Shown: in pieces, positions 9,296 through 17,952 of the stretch
How positions within the stretch are numbered: position 1 is the stretch's first letter
Layout of the letters: every line of letters begins with the position of its first letter
Source of the DNA: Sulfurospirillum arcachonense DSM 9755
Lineage (GTDB): Bacteria; Campylobacterota; Campylobacteria; Campylobacterales; Sulfurospirillaceae
Reading direction: 5' to 3'
DNA length: 64,000 nt
Assembly (NCBI RefSeq): GCF_000597725.1
Contig: NZ_JFBL01000011.1
Span: 41,503 to 105,502 of the forward strand
Notes under the pieces: model-generated
What the model was told of the DNA's origin: nothing
The model's input: only the letters and a program-made list of their open reading frames with translations
Database searches by the model: none
Made by a program: the position numbers and the translations under genes

Positions 9296-9376
9296 TTAAT
9301 GTCCTCTTTTCACTGAACAAGTCCAGCAAAAATTTCTCGCGACTAAAGCACGAAGTCTAACTTCTGTACATTTCAT
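9296..9376 (-). CDS. 26-residue CxxC small ORF between nuoE and nuoF
   Basis: Short reading frame encoding a basic 26-residue peptide that begins MKCTEVRLRAL, has C3 and a CWTC motif (C17, C20), and ends KRGH. Its ATG overlaps the nuoE TGA (ATGA), and its TAA is one base before the nuoF ATG, so it fills the gap exactly. The nuoF Shine-Dalgarno lies inside it. Local GC (30 of 81 bases) is higher than in other spacers here. I do not recognise a family. It may be a complex I accessory or assembly microprotein, or only a translational-coupling leader for nuoF. Confidence 0.5.
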   Translation of the reverse strand: MKCTEVRLRALVARNFCWTCSVKRGH

Positions 9377-9849
9377 TTTAATGTATCCAATAATTCATCT
9401 ATTTTTTCAACTGTGAGGTTTTCGACATAATCATCATTAAAGCTCATTGCTGGAGCTGTTCCACATGAGCCTAAACATTCTACTTCTGTAAGAGTAAATT
9501 TCATGTCTTTTGTAGTTTCCCCAAATTTAACGCCTAGTTTATTTTCTATGTGTGATTTTATTTTTTCACTGCCGCAAAGTTTGCAAGAGAGAGTTTTACA
9601 TACTTGGATATGATACTTACCAATAGGTTCTAAATTAAACATAGTATAAAAAGAGGCTATCCCTTGAATATCCATAGGACTCGTACCAAGTTTATCTGCT
9701 AAAAAAACCATTGCTTCTTCACTAATCCAACCCTCTTGGTATTGAATCATCCATAACGAAGGTAGAGATAAAGAAGCACGATCAGGATATCTTTTTAAAA
9801 GTTCTTGAAATTTTTTTTCATTTTCTTCACTAAATTTAAATTCACTCAT
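9373..9849 (-). CDS. nuoE: NADH-quinone oxidoreductase subunit E ([2Fe-2S] N1a)
   Basis: Thioredoxin-like [2Fe-2S] subunit of the NADH module (158 residues). The four ligands are present with family spacing: C84 and C89 in QVCKTLSCKLCG, then C125 and C129 in EVECLGSCGTAP. The N-terminal helical part (SLPSLWMIQYQEGWISEEAM) is typical. It overlaps nuoCD by 4 bases. A canonical NuoE together with NuoF shows a complete NADH dehydrogenase module, unlike the replaced versions in Campylobacter and Helicobacter. Confidence 0.96.
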   Translation of the reverse strand: MSEFKFSEENEKKFQELLKRYPDRASLSLPSLWMIQYQEGWISEEAMVFLADKLGTSPMDIQGIASFYTMFNLEPIGKYHIQVCKTLSCKLCGSEKIKSHIENKLGVKFGETTKDMKFTLTEVECLGSCGTAPAMSFNDDYVENLTVEKIDELLDTLK

Positions 9850-11525
9850 CTATCTAGCTCCCCAGCAACAATATTTAAACTTCCTAAACTTAAAACAGAA
9901 TCAGCTACCATACCACCTTCTAATAAATCAGGTAGAGCAGACATAGCAGGAAAACATGGAGGCCTTACTTTTAATTTATAAGGAGTTCCACTTCCATCAC
10001 TTACAATAAAAAAGCCAAGTTCCCCATTTCCTGCTTCAATAGCTCTATAAAATTCACCTTTTGGTACTTTTACACCTTCATAAACTAATTTAAATTGGTT
10101 CATAAGTCCTTCAATGTTGTTGTATACATCTTCCTTTTTTGGAAAAGATATTGCTCTGTCATTGACTACAATTTCTCCACCAGGAAGAACTTTCATAGCT
10201 TGTTTAATTATTCTGATACTTTGTCGTATCTCTTCAAATCTTACCATGAGCCTGTCATATACATCGCCAACACTGCCCACTGCAATATCAAAATCAAATG
10301 ATTCATAAAAGTAATAAGGATTAGTTTTTCTCAAATCATAAGCCACACCACTTGCTCTAAGATTTGGTCCAGTAAAACCTTTATTGATAGCATCTTGGGC
10401 ATTTATTACTCCAATATTTTGTGTTCTATCATGAAAAATTCTATTGTGCTCTACTAAAGAAAGAGCATCACCCATACCTTTTTCGATCGATTTTATACAA
10501 TCTTGTAAGTCATTTTCAAAACCATCATAAAAATCATGAGCCACTCCACCAATTCTCATATAAGAGTTTGTAAGTCTAGCTCCAGTAAGTTTTGAAAGTA
10601 AATCATAAACAGCTTCTCTAGGATTATATAAATACCAATAGTTTGTTAATGCCCCCATGTCTACTAAACCAGCAGCTAAACAAACAAGGTGATCAATGAT
10701 GCGAGAAAGTTCACCTATAATAACCCTTATAAATTGAGCACGTTCAGGTACAGTAACATTTAACATACCTTCTACAGTATGAGCAAAAGCTGTGTTATTG
10801 AGAATTGCTGAACAGTAGTTTAGTCTATCGGTATAAGGAATTATTTGATTATAAGTATGATTTTCACAAGATTTTTCAAATCCTCGGTGAAGATAACCAA
10901 TTTCACTTACAGCACTTATAATATTTTCACCATCAAGTGCTACAAAAGTTCTTATTGTCCCATGACTTGCAGGGTGTGCAGGACCTAAGTTTAAGAACAT
11001 TAAATCATCATGAGATTTATATCCTTTTTGCTCTAACCTAGGAATCATTTCATCCATGAGATCATCAGTTTTTGTGCACAGTTGACCTTTTGTAATAGGA
11101 TAATCTTTTCTTAGAGGATGGCCATCAAACTCTTTATGGTTTAAAACTCTTTTTAAATTCGGATGATTTAAAAATTTAATACCATATTGATCCCAAACTT
11201 CTCTTTCTGCCCAGTTTGCTGAAAAAAATAGATCAGATATACTTTCTACATGTAAATCTCCATCTTCTTCTTCAACAAATACTTTTAGTTTTATAAGGTT
11301 TTTAAATTCTGTATCTCTTAAGAGATAAACTACGGCAAATCTACTTGGCATTGGTTTATTATATTTATAATAGTCAATAGCTGTGATGTCTGCTAAAAAG
11401 TGAAAATTATCTTCTTCTTTTAAACATTTTATTGCAGCTTTTAAAAATGTTTGTTCTAATATATAAATACCATTTTCATCTATTTTATAAAGATCTTTAA
11501 ATTTTTTTTCAAAATGGCTATCCAT
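9846..11525 (-). CDS. nuoCD: NADH-quinone oxidoreductase fused subunit C/D
   Basis: One 559-residue protein joins NuoC (about residues 1-150, ending in the [19 protein letters not shown] and HPLRKDYP signature) to NuoD (about 170-559, beginning [17 protein letters not shown]). The NuoD part has the quinone-site histidine segment, GYLHRGFEK and the C-terminal GELDR. The fusion occurs in E. coli and some other bacteria; many relatives keep two genes. It is a peripheral-arm core subunit bordering the quinone cavity, and it overlaps nuoB by 8 bases and nuoE by 4 bases. Confidence 0.96.
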   Translation of the reverse strand: MDSHFEKKFKDLYKIDENGIYILEQTFLKAAIKCLKEEDNFHFLADITAIDYYKYNKPMPSRFAVVYLLRDTEFKNLIKLKVFVEEEDGDLHVESISDLFFSANWAEREVWDQYGIKFLNHPNLKRVLNHKEFDGHPLRKDYPITKGQLCTKTDDLMDEMIPRLEQKGYKSHDDLMFLNLGPAHPASHGTIRTFVALDGENIISAVSEIGYLHRGFEKSCENHTYNQIIPYTDRLNYCSAILNNTAFAHTVEGMLNVTVPERAQFIRVIIGELSRIIDHLVCLAAGLVDMGALTNYWYLYNPREAVYDLLSKLTGARLTNSYMRIGGVAHDFYDGFENDLQDCIKSIEKGMGDALSLVEHNRIFHDRTQNIGVINAQDAINKGFTGPNLRASGVAYDLRKTNPYYFYESFDFDIAVGSVGDVYDRLMVRFEEIRQSIRIIKQAMKVLPGGEIVVNDRAISFPKKEDVYNNIEGLMNQFKLVYEGVKVPKGEFYRAIEAGNGELGFFIVSDGSGTPYKLKVRPPCFPAMSALPDLLEGGMVADSVLSLGSLNIVAGELDR

Positions 11526-12039
11526 CTAGCCTTCCTTTAAAATCAGTGTTTACTCTATCTTTAACGATACTTTCATTTCTTGCTTGTTTAGCTTGGATTT
11601 GAAGTAGTGCATCAAGAAGTGCTTCTGGACGAGGAGGGCAGCCAGCGACATATACATCAACAGGGATAATTGAATCAATCCCTTGAAGTGTTGTATAGTT
11701 ATCATAAAACCCACCACTACAGGCACATGCCCCCATGCTAATAACCCATTTAGGCTCTGTCATTTGGTCATAAATTCTTTTTAGAACAGGAGCTTGTTTA
11801 TAACTTATAGTTCCTGCAACCACCATAAGGTCTGCTTGTCGTGGAGAAAAGCGAACAACTTCAGCACCAAATCTGGAAATATCAAACTTACTTGAAGCTG
11901 CACTCATAAATTCTATAGCACAACATGCTGTTCCAAAAACATAAGGCCACATTGAAGATTCACGTGCCCAACTTATGGCATCATCTAATTTTGTAGTAAT
12001 TACACTATCACCAAAAACTGCTTCTGCTCCTACTGCCAT
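11518..12039 (-). CDS. nuoB: NADH-quinone oxidoreductase subunit B (N2 cluster)
   Basis: Core complex I subunit holding cluster N2, the last electron carrier before quinone. The tandem-cysteine motif TACCAIEFM and later ligands in MGACACSGG and [12 protein letters not shown] are present. I start it at the ATG at 12039 ([10 protein letters not shown]), giving 173 residues and a 10-base overlap with nuoA. The longer open frame back to 12150 only reads nuoA in another frame. Order and spacing are those of a normal nuoABCDEF block. Confidence 0.95.
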   Translation of the reverse strand: MAVGAEAVFGDSVITTKLDDAISWARESSMWPYVFGTACCAIEFMSAASSKFDISRFGAEVVRFSPRQADLMVVAGTISYKQAPVLKRIYDQMTEPKWVISMGACACSGGFYDNYTTLQGIDSIIPVDVYVAGCPPRPEALLDALLQIQAKQARNESIVKDRVNTDFKGRLDG

Positions 12040-12392
12040 TTGAGTGCCTTTATACGGTATACATAGATAAGACCAGCTATAAGAAGAATCATAAATGAAA
12101 ACATCTCTGCTAATCCAAAAAAACCAAGCTCTCGTACATTTACGGCCCATGGGAACATAAATATGATTTCTACATCAAAAAGTACAAAAAGTATGGCAAC
12201 TAAATAAAATTTGACACTAAAGCGGCTATCAGATCCCCCAATAGGGTTTGTAACACCACTTTCATAAGATAGATTCTTCTGTTTATTTCCTTGTGAATTT
12301 GGTCCAAGTTTTTTGGATAAAACAAAAAGTATTGGAATCGTAATTGCCAACACAAAGATAATAGACGAAGCAAGTATTAATTCGAGTGACAC
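12030..12392 (-). CDS. nuoA: NADH-quinone oxidoreductase subunit A
   Basis: Small membrane subunit of complex I (120 residues, three transmembrane helices) beside the quinone site. The signature [20 protein letters not shown] and the acidic [14 protein letters not shown] segment are both clear. The start codon is GTG at 12392, preceded by AGAGAGG at suitable spacing. It is the first gene of the - strand nuoABCDEF unit and is divergent from the L,D-carboxypeptidase gene. Confidence 0.95.
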   Translation of the reverse strand: MSLELILASSIIFVLAITIPILFVLSKKLGPNSQGNKQKNLSYESGVTNPIGGSDSRFSVKFYLVAILFVLFDVEIIFMFPWAVNVRELGFFGLAEMFSFMILLIAGLIYVYRIKALKWQ

Positions 12393-12569
12393 AAGCGTAC
12401 CTCTCTCTAAGATTTTTTATATAGTATCCTATAAAGTATAAAATAAAAGTAAATATTTTAAACCAAATTTTCTTTTCAAATAATCTTCTAAGCGAGATTT
12501 ACATATAATAATTTTTCTTACATGTAAAGACTTTACATAGGAATATAATGAATCATAGAAAGGTATTGA
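12393..12569. promoter_or_regulatory. Divergent promoter region nuoA / pgp2-like gene
   Basis: This 177-base AT-rich spacer separates two divergent units. On +, TATAAT at 12544-12549 lies about 20 bases before the TTG start at 12570, with GAAAGG at 12558-12563 as ribosome site. On -, TATACT- and TATAAA-like hexamers around 12430-12445 could serve nuoA. A TACATGTA copy (12519-12526) lies between them. Only the + strand -10 is convincing. Confidence 0.5.
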
Positions 12570-13532
12570 TTGTATAAATTATTAGTATTTGTTTTATTGC
12601 AAACTTTTTTGTTAGCAAATCCTGTAGTAGATATATATAGAGATGGTGGAATAAACGCAGTTGAGCAGTATATAAAAAAGCAACTCCAAACGAAAAGTTA
12701 TTGGGAAGAAAAAATTGAAACAATAGATGTATCTTTGGGATATTATGAAGATTTAGATACGTTACTAATTGCAAGTAAAAAAAATAAAGAGTTAAGAGTA
12801 TATCAAAGTAGTAAAAATCAAATTAAGCATTTATCTACATATGAAAATGTTATTGTTGGGGCAGATGGTGATAAATATAAAGAAGGTGATTTAAAGACAC
12901 CTTTAGGCGTTTATAGAATCAAACAGCGTTTTATCCCACCCGATCAGTTTTATGGTCCCTTAGCATTTGTTCTATCTTATCCAAATACATTTGATAAAGT
13001 TCAAGGAAAAAATGGTCATGGAATTTGGATACATGGTTCACCCCTTGATGGAAGTCCAAGAGATCCTATGAGTAAAGGCTGTATAGTTTTAGACAATAAT
13101 ACTATAGAGTTATTAGATAAAAAAATTATGCCTAAAAATAGTATAACAATAGTAAGTGAAAATGGTATAAAAGCAGTTGATAAATCTGAAATAAGTACTA
13201 TTTTAGCAAATTTATTTCAATGGAAAAATGCTTGGAAAAATAGTGATATAAAAACATATTTGAGTTTTTATAGTGATGAATTTAAAAGATATGATGGACT
13301 TAAAAAGAAGAATTTTGCTCGTATGAAAAAAAGTATATTTGCTAGAAAAGAGGCAAAAACAATTATTTTTAAAGGTATAAATATTTCTCCTTATCCTAAT
13401 GAAAAAGGCAAAAGGATATTTAAAGTTTCATTTCATGAGAATTATAAAACAAAAAGGTATAGTTTTAATGGAAATAAAGAGCTTTTTGTAGAATTGAACG
13501 AGAAAAATTTTTTAATACTATCAGAAAAATAA
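12570..13532 (+). CDS. pgp2: L,D-carboxypeptidase/transpeptidase-fold cell-shape protein (Pgp2/Csd6-like)
   Basis: Periplasmic peptidoglycan enzyme of the YkuD fold. A signal peptide (LLVFVLLQTFLLA) is followed by a short N-terminal region. The catalytic domain has H155 in GIWIHGSPLDG and C171 in SKGCIVLD, and the C-terminal 100 residues look NTF2-like (LANLFQWKNAWKNSDIKTYL onward). That three-part layout is that of Campylobacter Pgp2 and Helicobacter Csd6, which trim tetrapeptides to tripeptides and set helical shape. The start is TTG at 12570 with GAAAGG upstream. It heads a short operon with a small unknown gene and alr. Confidence 0.85.
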   Translation: MYKLLVFVLLQTFLLANPVVDIYRDGGINAVEQYIKKQLQTKSYWEEKIETIDVSLGYYEDLDTLLIASKKNKELRVYQSSKNQIKHLSTYENVIVGADGDKYKEGDLKTPLGVYRIKQRFIPPDQFYGPLAFVLSYPNTFDKVQGKNGHGIWIHGSPLDGSPRDPMSKGCIVLDNNTIELLDKKIMPKNSITIVSENGIKAVDKSEISTILANLFQWKNAWKNSDIKTYLSFYSDEFKRYDGLKKKNFARMKKSIFARKEAKTIIFKGINISPYPNEKGKRIFKVSFHENYKTKRYSFNGNKELFVELNEKNFLILSEK

Positions 13533-13542
13533 AGAGGATAGC

Positions 13543-13773
13543 ATGGATAAAAAAATGGTAAAAGAAGAGTTATCAAAACTTACAGATATAAGAGAAGATT
13601 TTTTAAATTACTTTGATGAAAGTATTCCTAAGAAAAATAATAATATAGAATTTGACTTTGAAAATAATCCAACTATCGATGCAAAAAAAGTTTATGAACA
13701 TTTTTTTAAATTAGATTATCAAGCTAGAAAACTAAGAAGCTTTATAGTAAAAGAATTGGAACTGAAAGCTTAG
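13543..13773 (+). CDS. Small uncharacterised acidic protein (76 aa)
   Basis: Unrecognised 76-residue, charged, mostly helical protein without signal peptide, membrane segment or cysteines. It begins MDKKMVKEELSKL, has a central asparagine-rich stretch (IPKKNNNIEFDFENN) and ends with a helix rich in lysine and arginine. It lies 10 bases after the Pgp2-like gene and 2 bases before alr, so cotranscription with two cell-wall genes is likely. A link to peptidoglycan synthesis rests only on position. Confidence 0.75.
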   Translation: MDKKMVKEELSKLTDIREDFLNYFDESIPKKNNNIEFDFENNPTIDAKKVYEHFFKLDYQARKLRSFIVKELELKA

Positions 13774-13775
13774 TC

Positions 13776-14819
13776 ATGGCATATATACAAATATCAAAAG
13801 CAAATTACAAACATAATATTGACCTACTTTGTAAAAGAGTAGGAGGTAAAGATAAGTTAATGGTTGTTTTAAAAGACAATGCTTATGGACATGGTTTGAA
13901 AGTTATGGCTGAACTTGCAGCAAGTTTTGGCATAAAAAAGTCGGCTGTTAAAAATATAGATGAAGCAATACAAATAAATAATTTGTTTGAAGAAACTCTT
14001 ATATTAGCTGATCATCCTCCTTTAAGTAAACAAGATGATAATATTTCGTTTGCTGTTCATTCTATAGAAGGTTTGAAGAAATTTCCTCCAAAAAGCTCTA
14101 TACATCTAGGGACCGATACAGGAATGCATAGAAATGGGATTCAGTATGAAGAACTTGAAAATGCTTTTGAAATTATTGTAAAAAATGATCTTGTGTTAAA
14201 AGGTGTTTTTACTCATCATAAAAGTGCTGATGATTTAAACTGTGAAGTATTTTGGCAAGCGCAAAATTATAATAAATTTGTTCAAAAAGCAAAAGAATTG
14301 GTAGAAAAACATAATTTAAAAATGCCAAATTTTCACTCGTGTAATTCAGCAGCAGTATTGAGAAAACAAAGTAAATTTAAAGATGATTTTGCAAGATGCG
14401 GAATAGCAACATATGGATATACTCATGTAGATAAAAGTTTTCTTACTCAAAATGATCAAGAAAACTTTGGGTTGAAACCAGTTATGTCTCTTTGGGCTGA
14501 AAAACTAGGTTCAAGAAACTTGAAAATTGGTGATAGAGTAGGCTATGGCGGAATATATGAAATAAAAAGTCCACAAATAGTATCTACTTATGATATTGGT
14601 TATGGTGATGGTTTTTTTAGGTACGATGGACTAGGTGACTTATCTATTGATGATGGAAAGATTTTAGGAAGGTTATCAATGGATAGTTTTTCGCTCAGTG
14701 GAGATAAGCCTAAAGTTTGTCTTTTTAGAGATGCTACTGAAATTGCTAAGTATTTTAATACCATTACATATGAGGTAATGACTAAATTATCTCCGTATAT
14801 AAGAAAAGAAATAGTTTAA
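13776..14819 (+). CDS. alr: Alanine racemase
   Basis: PLP enzyme that interconverts L- and D-alanine for peptidoglycan. K33 in VVLKDNAYGHG is the expected PLP-binding lysine. The C-terminal catalytic tyrosine region (RVGYGGIY) and the carboxylate-binding segment before DIGYGDGF fit the fold III family. The 347-residue length is normal to slightly short. It ends convergent with the next - strand gene, with a 4-base overlap of the coding ends and no separate terminator. Confidence 0.93.
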   Translation: MAYIQISKANYKHNIDLLCKRVGGKDKLMVVLKDNAYGHGLKVMAELAASFGIKKSAVKNIDEAIQINNLFEETLILADHPPLSKQDDNISFAVHSIEGLKKFPPKSSIHLGTDTGMHRNGIQYEELENAFEIIVKNDLVLKGVFTHHKSADDLNCEVFWQAQNYNKFVQKAKELVEKHNLKMPNFHSCNSAAVLRKQSKFKDDFARCGIATYGYTHVDKSFLTQNDQENFGLKPVMSLWAEKLGSRNLKIGDRVGYGGIYEIKSPQIVSTYDIGYGDGFFRYDGLGDLSIDDGKILGRLSMDSFSLSGDKPKVCLFRDATEIAKYFNTITYEVMTKLSPYIRKEIV

Positions 14820-16048
14820 ACTAATATTTTTATTTCTATAGAATTTCCACCTCTTGAAATAGCTTCTTTCAAAGCATTTTCAGCTCTTTGTCTAAAGGTA
14901 CCTAGCGTATCTTTTGCACAAAATGATGTAATGCCATAACTACATGTAATTTTTCCTACTTTCGCAAAACGATGTGTTTGGAGTCTTTGGTTTAATTTAT
15001 TTGCAAAACTTTTTGCTTCTCTGAAATCTATATCCGGTGCAATTATAGCAAAATGGTTTTCTGTCCATTTTCCAAATAAGTCTGTTTCTCTAACACCTTT
15101 TTTTAATAAAGAAGTTATATCTTTTTGTAGAGTAAAAGTTTCTTTTTCAGTAAAAATATTTGTTAGGTTTTGCATGTAATCAATTTCTATAAGAATAAGT
15201 GATAACTCTGTTCCATATCTTTGAGACCTTTTCATCTCATGCTCAATCATCTCTTGAAGTTTAACATAATTAGGTATGTGAAGCTCCGTATCCATAGTTG
15301 AAAATATAGTATTGTATTTGCTTTGTGCTTCAATAGTTTCTTTTTTCTTTTGATCGAGATTTATTGTAAAAGCAATTTGTTCACATGTCTTTAAAACAAA
15401 ATTTGTATAATCTTTTTTATCATTTTCATCTAATAAAAGAGTAAAAAGTCCTAGAGGTTTTGTAGAGTGACTACCTTTGTATGCATGTATAATAGCTCTA
15501 TACTTTATACCATGTATGTTTATAATTTCATCAAGAAATTCTCTTTTTTCTAAATAACCAATAGATAATAAATTATCCAAACTGTTTTTTTCTAATTCAT
15601 TATGATAAGGTAAATATTTTTCTTTGATTCCCATTGCTTGTAGAGAGTCATTTGTATTTAATAATAAAATTGTATCATTTTGAAAAGAGCTAATAAAAGC
15701 TGTTTTTACTTTTAATCTTTTTTCCAATACTGTAACAATATCATTTAATTGTTTATGTAAAGGGATTGGAGAAAATACAATATCTGATATTTTATGCATT
15801 GTGCTAAATTGTTCAGGAAGAAGTGTTGTTTCTTGTTGATTTTCACTAGCATTAAATTGGGTTACTTTTGGAGTTATTAAAGAGAGTAAAAAAATAGAGA
15901 CTGCTAAAGTAATTTTTATAAAAGGATTTACCTGTGCATAATCTAAAAACAATGCTTGAATAAAAGAGATATTAAAGTTTGTAACATCTTGATAAGCATC
16001 TAAAGACCAGTAAATTAGAACAATTAATAAGGATAAAAATATCTTCAT
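14816..16048 (-). CDS. Membrane protein with degenerate GGDEF domain
   Basis: Likely c-di-GMP-related membrane protein (410 residues from the ATG at 16048, chosen because AAAGGAG lies just upstream). Two hydrophobic segments occur near the N-terminus (about 1-20 and 45-65), followed by a GAF-like cytoplasmic region and a C-terminal GGDEF fold. The active-site loop reads GKWTENHFAII, so the GG(D/E)EF residues are lost, while an RxxD I-site-like motif (RETD) stays at the correct distance. It is therefore probably not a cyclase and may bind c-di-GMP. It is downstream of two small genes. Confidence 0.75.
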   Translation of the reverse strand: MKIFLSLLIVLIYWSLDAYQDVTNFNISFIQALFLDYAQVNPFIKITLAVSIFLLSLITPKVTQFNASENQQETTLLPEQFSTMHKISDIVFSPIPLHKQLNDIVTVLEKRLKVKTAFISSFQNDTILLLNTNDSLQAMGIKEKYLPYHNELEKNSLDNLLSIGYLEKREFLDEIINIHGIKYRAIIHAYKGSHSTKPLGLFTLLLDENDKKDYTNFVLKTCEQIAFTINLDQKKKETIEAQSKYNTIFSTMDTELHIPNYVKLQEMIEHEMKRSQRYGTELSLILIEIDYMQNLTNIFTEKETFTLQKDITSLLKKGVRETDLFGKWTENHFAIIAPDIDFREAKSFANKLNQRLQTHRFAKVGKITCSYGITSFCAKDTLGTFRQRAENALKEAISRGGNSIEIKILV

Positions 16049-16058
16049 GATAACTCCT

Positions 16059-16433
16059 TTATTTAATTCCTTTTTTAAACACAACTCCATCAATAGATTT
16101 TTTTGCAGCTATTTCTATTTGATTTTCATCTTCTACATGTAGAAGAATTTTAGCATCAAATAAATACTCTGTTGCAATATCTTGTATCTCTTTCGCTAAA
16201 GAACTTTCTGTTAAAATATATTTTGCTCCCAATGCATTTGCAAAGCAAGCTTCTTTTATATCTTTAACACATAAAGCAAAAGCTATATCTTGCCTCTTAC
16301 AATATTCTAGCACTTCTTCGTTAATAAAATCAAATAAAATAGTACTATTGGATGGAGTTCTTTTAATATCTTCAATATTTGTAACTTTATAGAAAGGTTT
16401 AAAAGGAATTAGTTTGTGTCCTATAATAATCAT
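16059..16433 (-). CDS. Uncharacterised protein (124 aa)
   Basis: I do not recognise a named family. The soluble 124-residue protein starts MIIIGHKLIPFKPFYKV and has alternating strands and helices ending in VVFKKGIK. It has two cysteines without metal-site spacing and no signal peptide. It sits 3 bases after the preceding small gene (16437-16667) and 10 bases before the degenerate GGDEF gene, in a probable ribA/rsmG-side operon. A fold resembling a barrel or Rossmann fragment is only an impression. Confidence 0.75.
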   Translation of the reverse strand: MIIIGHKLIPFKPFYKVTNIEDIKRTPSNSTILFDFINEEVLEYCKRQDIAFALCVKDIKEACFANALGAKYILTESSLAKEIQDIATEYLFDAKILLHVEDENQIEIAAKKSIDGVVFKKGIK

Positions 16434-16436
16434 GAG

Positions 16437-16667
16437 TTACCTTAACTGGGCACATTGCTTAGAGCAGTAAAATTTTCCATCTTTGATGATAGCATCGTCT
16501 TCACTCACAAAAGTTTGGCATTGTTGACATTCCATCATAATATCACCTTTTGGCTGAGGTTTTTTCTTTTCTTTTCTTTTTGTCTTTATTGTAGTATTTG
16601 GTTTTTTAAAAAATACTATGTAAATTATAAAAAATATAGCAGCAAGTGCTAAGGCCTTAAATAACAT
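16437..16667 (-). CDS. PP0621-like small membrane/zinc-ribbon protein
   Basis: The 76-residue protein has one N-terminal transmembrane helix (ALAAIFFIIYIVFF), a strongly basic linker (KTKRKEKKKPQPKG) and a C-terminal C-x2-C...C-x3-C module (MECQQCQTF and FYCSKQCAQ) that should bind zinc. This matches the layout of the PP0621 family of unknown function. The start overlaps the end of rsmG by 11 bases, so translation is probably coupled. Confidence 0.75.
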   Translation of the reverse strand: MLFKALALAAIFFIIYIVFFKKPNTTIKTKRKEKKKPQPKGDIMMECQQCQTFVSEDDAIIKDGKFYCSKQCAQLR

Positions 16668-17226
16668 TTACATCCTTTATAAGAAGATAATTTCTTTTAT
16701 CTTTTTTAAATATTTCAAAATTTGTTAGATCCATAACTTCTTCATCAACTCTTTCACCTTTATAAAAAAGAAGTAGGGAGGATGGAGTGATGTACTTTTT
16801 ACAGAGATTTATTAACATATTGGTATTTGTCACAGCTCTAGAGCATATTAAGTCTGCTTCAAAAGCTTGTGCTTTCTCAACTCTTTTTGTCGATACAATA
16901 ACGTTTTTTAGTTTTAGAGTTGTTTTTATTAGGTGCAAAAATGAACTTTTTTTTGCAATTGGCTCAAATAGTGTAAATTGTATATTTGGTAAAGCCATAG
17001 CTAAAATGAGTCCAGGAAAGCCTGCTCCTGTCCCTATGTCAATTGCTGTTTTTATATTTTGCATTGGCAAAAATTCTATTGGATATATACTATCATTTAT
17101 ATTTTCATATACCGCATGTTTATCTTTTGCGCCTGTAATATTATGAGTTTTATTGTATTTTAAAATTAGTTCGCAAAAAATTTCACAATTTTCAGAGAAA
17201 TCTTTTGGTAAAGACGCTATATTCAC
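16657..17226 (-). CDS. rsmG: 16S rRNA (guanine527-N7)-methyltransferase
   Basis: SAM-dependent enzyme that methylates G527 of 16S rRNA. The 189-residue protein has NKTHNITG near the N-terminus, the SAM-binding AIDIGTGAGFPGLILA motif and LICSRAVTN, all typical of RsmG (GidB). It follows ribA on the - strand across a 106-base gap that holds a stem-loop. The same ribA/gidB neighbourhood occurs in Campylobacter. Confidence 0.93.
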   Translation of the reverse strand: MNIASLPKDFSENCEIFCELILKYNKTHNITGAKDKHAVYENINDSIYPIEFLPMQNIKTAIDIGTGAGFPGLILAMALPNIQFTLFEPIAKKSSFLHLIKTTLKLKNVIVSTKRVEKAQAFEADLICSRAVTNTNMLINLCKKYITPSSLLLFYKGERVDEEVMDLTNFEIFKKDKRNYLLIKDVNVI

Positions 17227-17293
17227 TTGTTACCTTTTTTGTATTAAAGTGCCTCATTATAGCTAATATAGTTTTAATTTTTACTAGAACTAA

Positions 17294-17315
17294 GCAAAAC
17301 TATCTCTAGTTTTGC
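17294..17315 (-). terminator. Stem-loop between ribA and rsmG
   Basis: A perfect 9-bp hairpin (GCAAAACTA / TAGTTTTGC) with a 4-base loop lies 18 bases past the ribA stop. In the - direction it is followed by only a loose T-rich stretch, so it may be a weak terminator or an RNA-processing stem rather than a strong terminator. Confidence 0.45.
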
Positions 17316-17332
17316 CAATTAAAGAGTAGCTT

Positions 17333-17896
17333 TTAAAGCATATGTCCCATTTGTTCTTTTTTAGTTTTTAAATAACCAGCATTATGTTTATTAGATTCAA
17401 TAACCACAGGGCGTCTTTCAACAATATCTATATGGGTTAATGATTCCATCTTTTTAGGATTATTTGTTAAAAGCTTTATGGCTTTTATACCAAAGTGTTC
17501 TAAAATAAATTCTACTATTTCATAACTTCTTTCATCAGTTTGAAATCCTAATTGATGATTGGCCTGAATAGTATCTAATCCTTGGTCTTGAAGTGCATAA
17601 GCATTAACTTTATTTAAAAGGCCTATGTTTCTACCTTCTTGACGAAGGTAAATCACCATGCCACCTTCTTTTGAAATTGCTTCAAGAGCATATTCTAACT
17701 GATCTCTACAATCGCATTTAAGACTTCCGATAGCATCACCTGTAAGACATTCACTATGAACTCTTACTAGAGGAACTTCGGCTATTGATTCTGTGAATAT
17801 CACTAAATGTTCTTTTATGCCTTCTTGGAAAGTTTGTATTTTAAATTGTCCAAAACGTGACGGTAAATTGGCAATATTTGAAATATTAATTCTCAT
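17333..17896 (-). CDS. ribA: GTP cyclohydrolase II
   Basis: First step of riboflavin synthesis from GTP. The zinc-ligand motif ([14 protein letters not shown]) and the GTP-binding [14 protein letters not shown] and QANHQLGF segments are all intact. At 187 residues it is a stand-alone RibA, not fused to RibB. It is divergent from hemB with 56 bases between the starts. Confidence 0.95.
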   Translation of the reverse strand: MRINISNIANLPSRFGQFKIQTFQEGIKEHLVIFTESIAEVPLVRVHSECLTGDAIGSLKCDCRDQLEYALEAISKEGGMVIYLRQEGRNIGLLNKVNAYALQDQGLDTIQANHQLGFQTDERSYEIVEFILEHFGIKAIKLLTNNPKKMESLTHIDIVERRPVVIESNKHNAGYLKTKKEQMGHML

Positions 17897-17952
17897 TTAT
17901 AATCTTTATGGTAAAATGTTTTTTTTAATTATAGCTAGATAAGGACTAAAAA

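Noticed and set aside
12040..12150. N-terminal extension of nuoB back to 12150
   Set aside because: The extra 37 residues read nuoA in another frame and do not resemble NuoB; the ATG at 12039 gives the family N-terminus.
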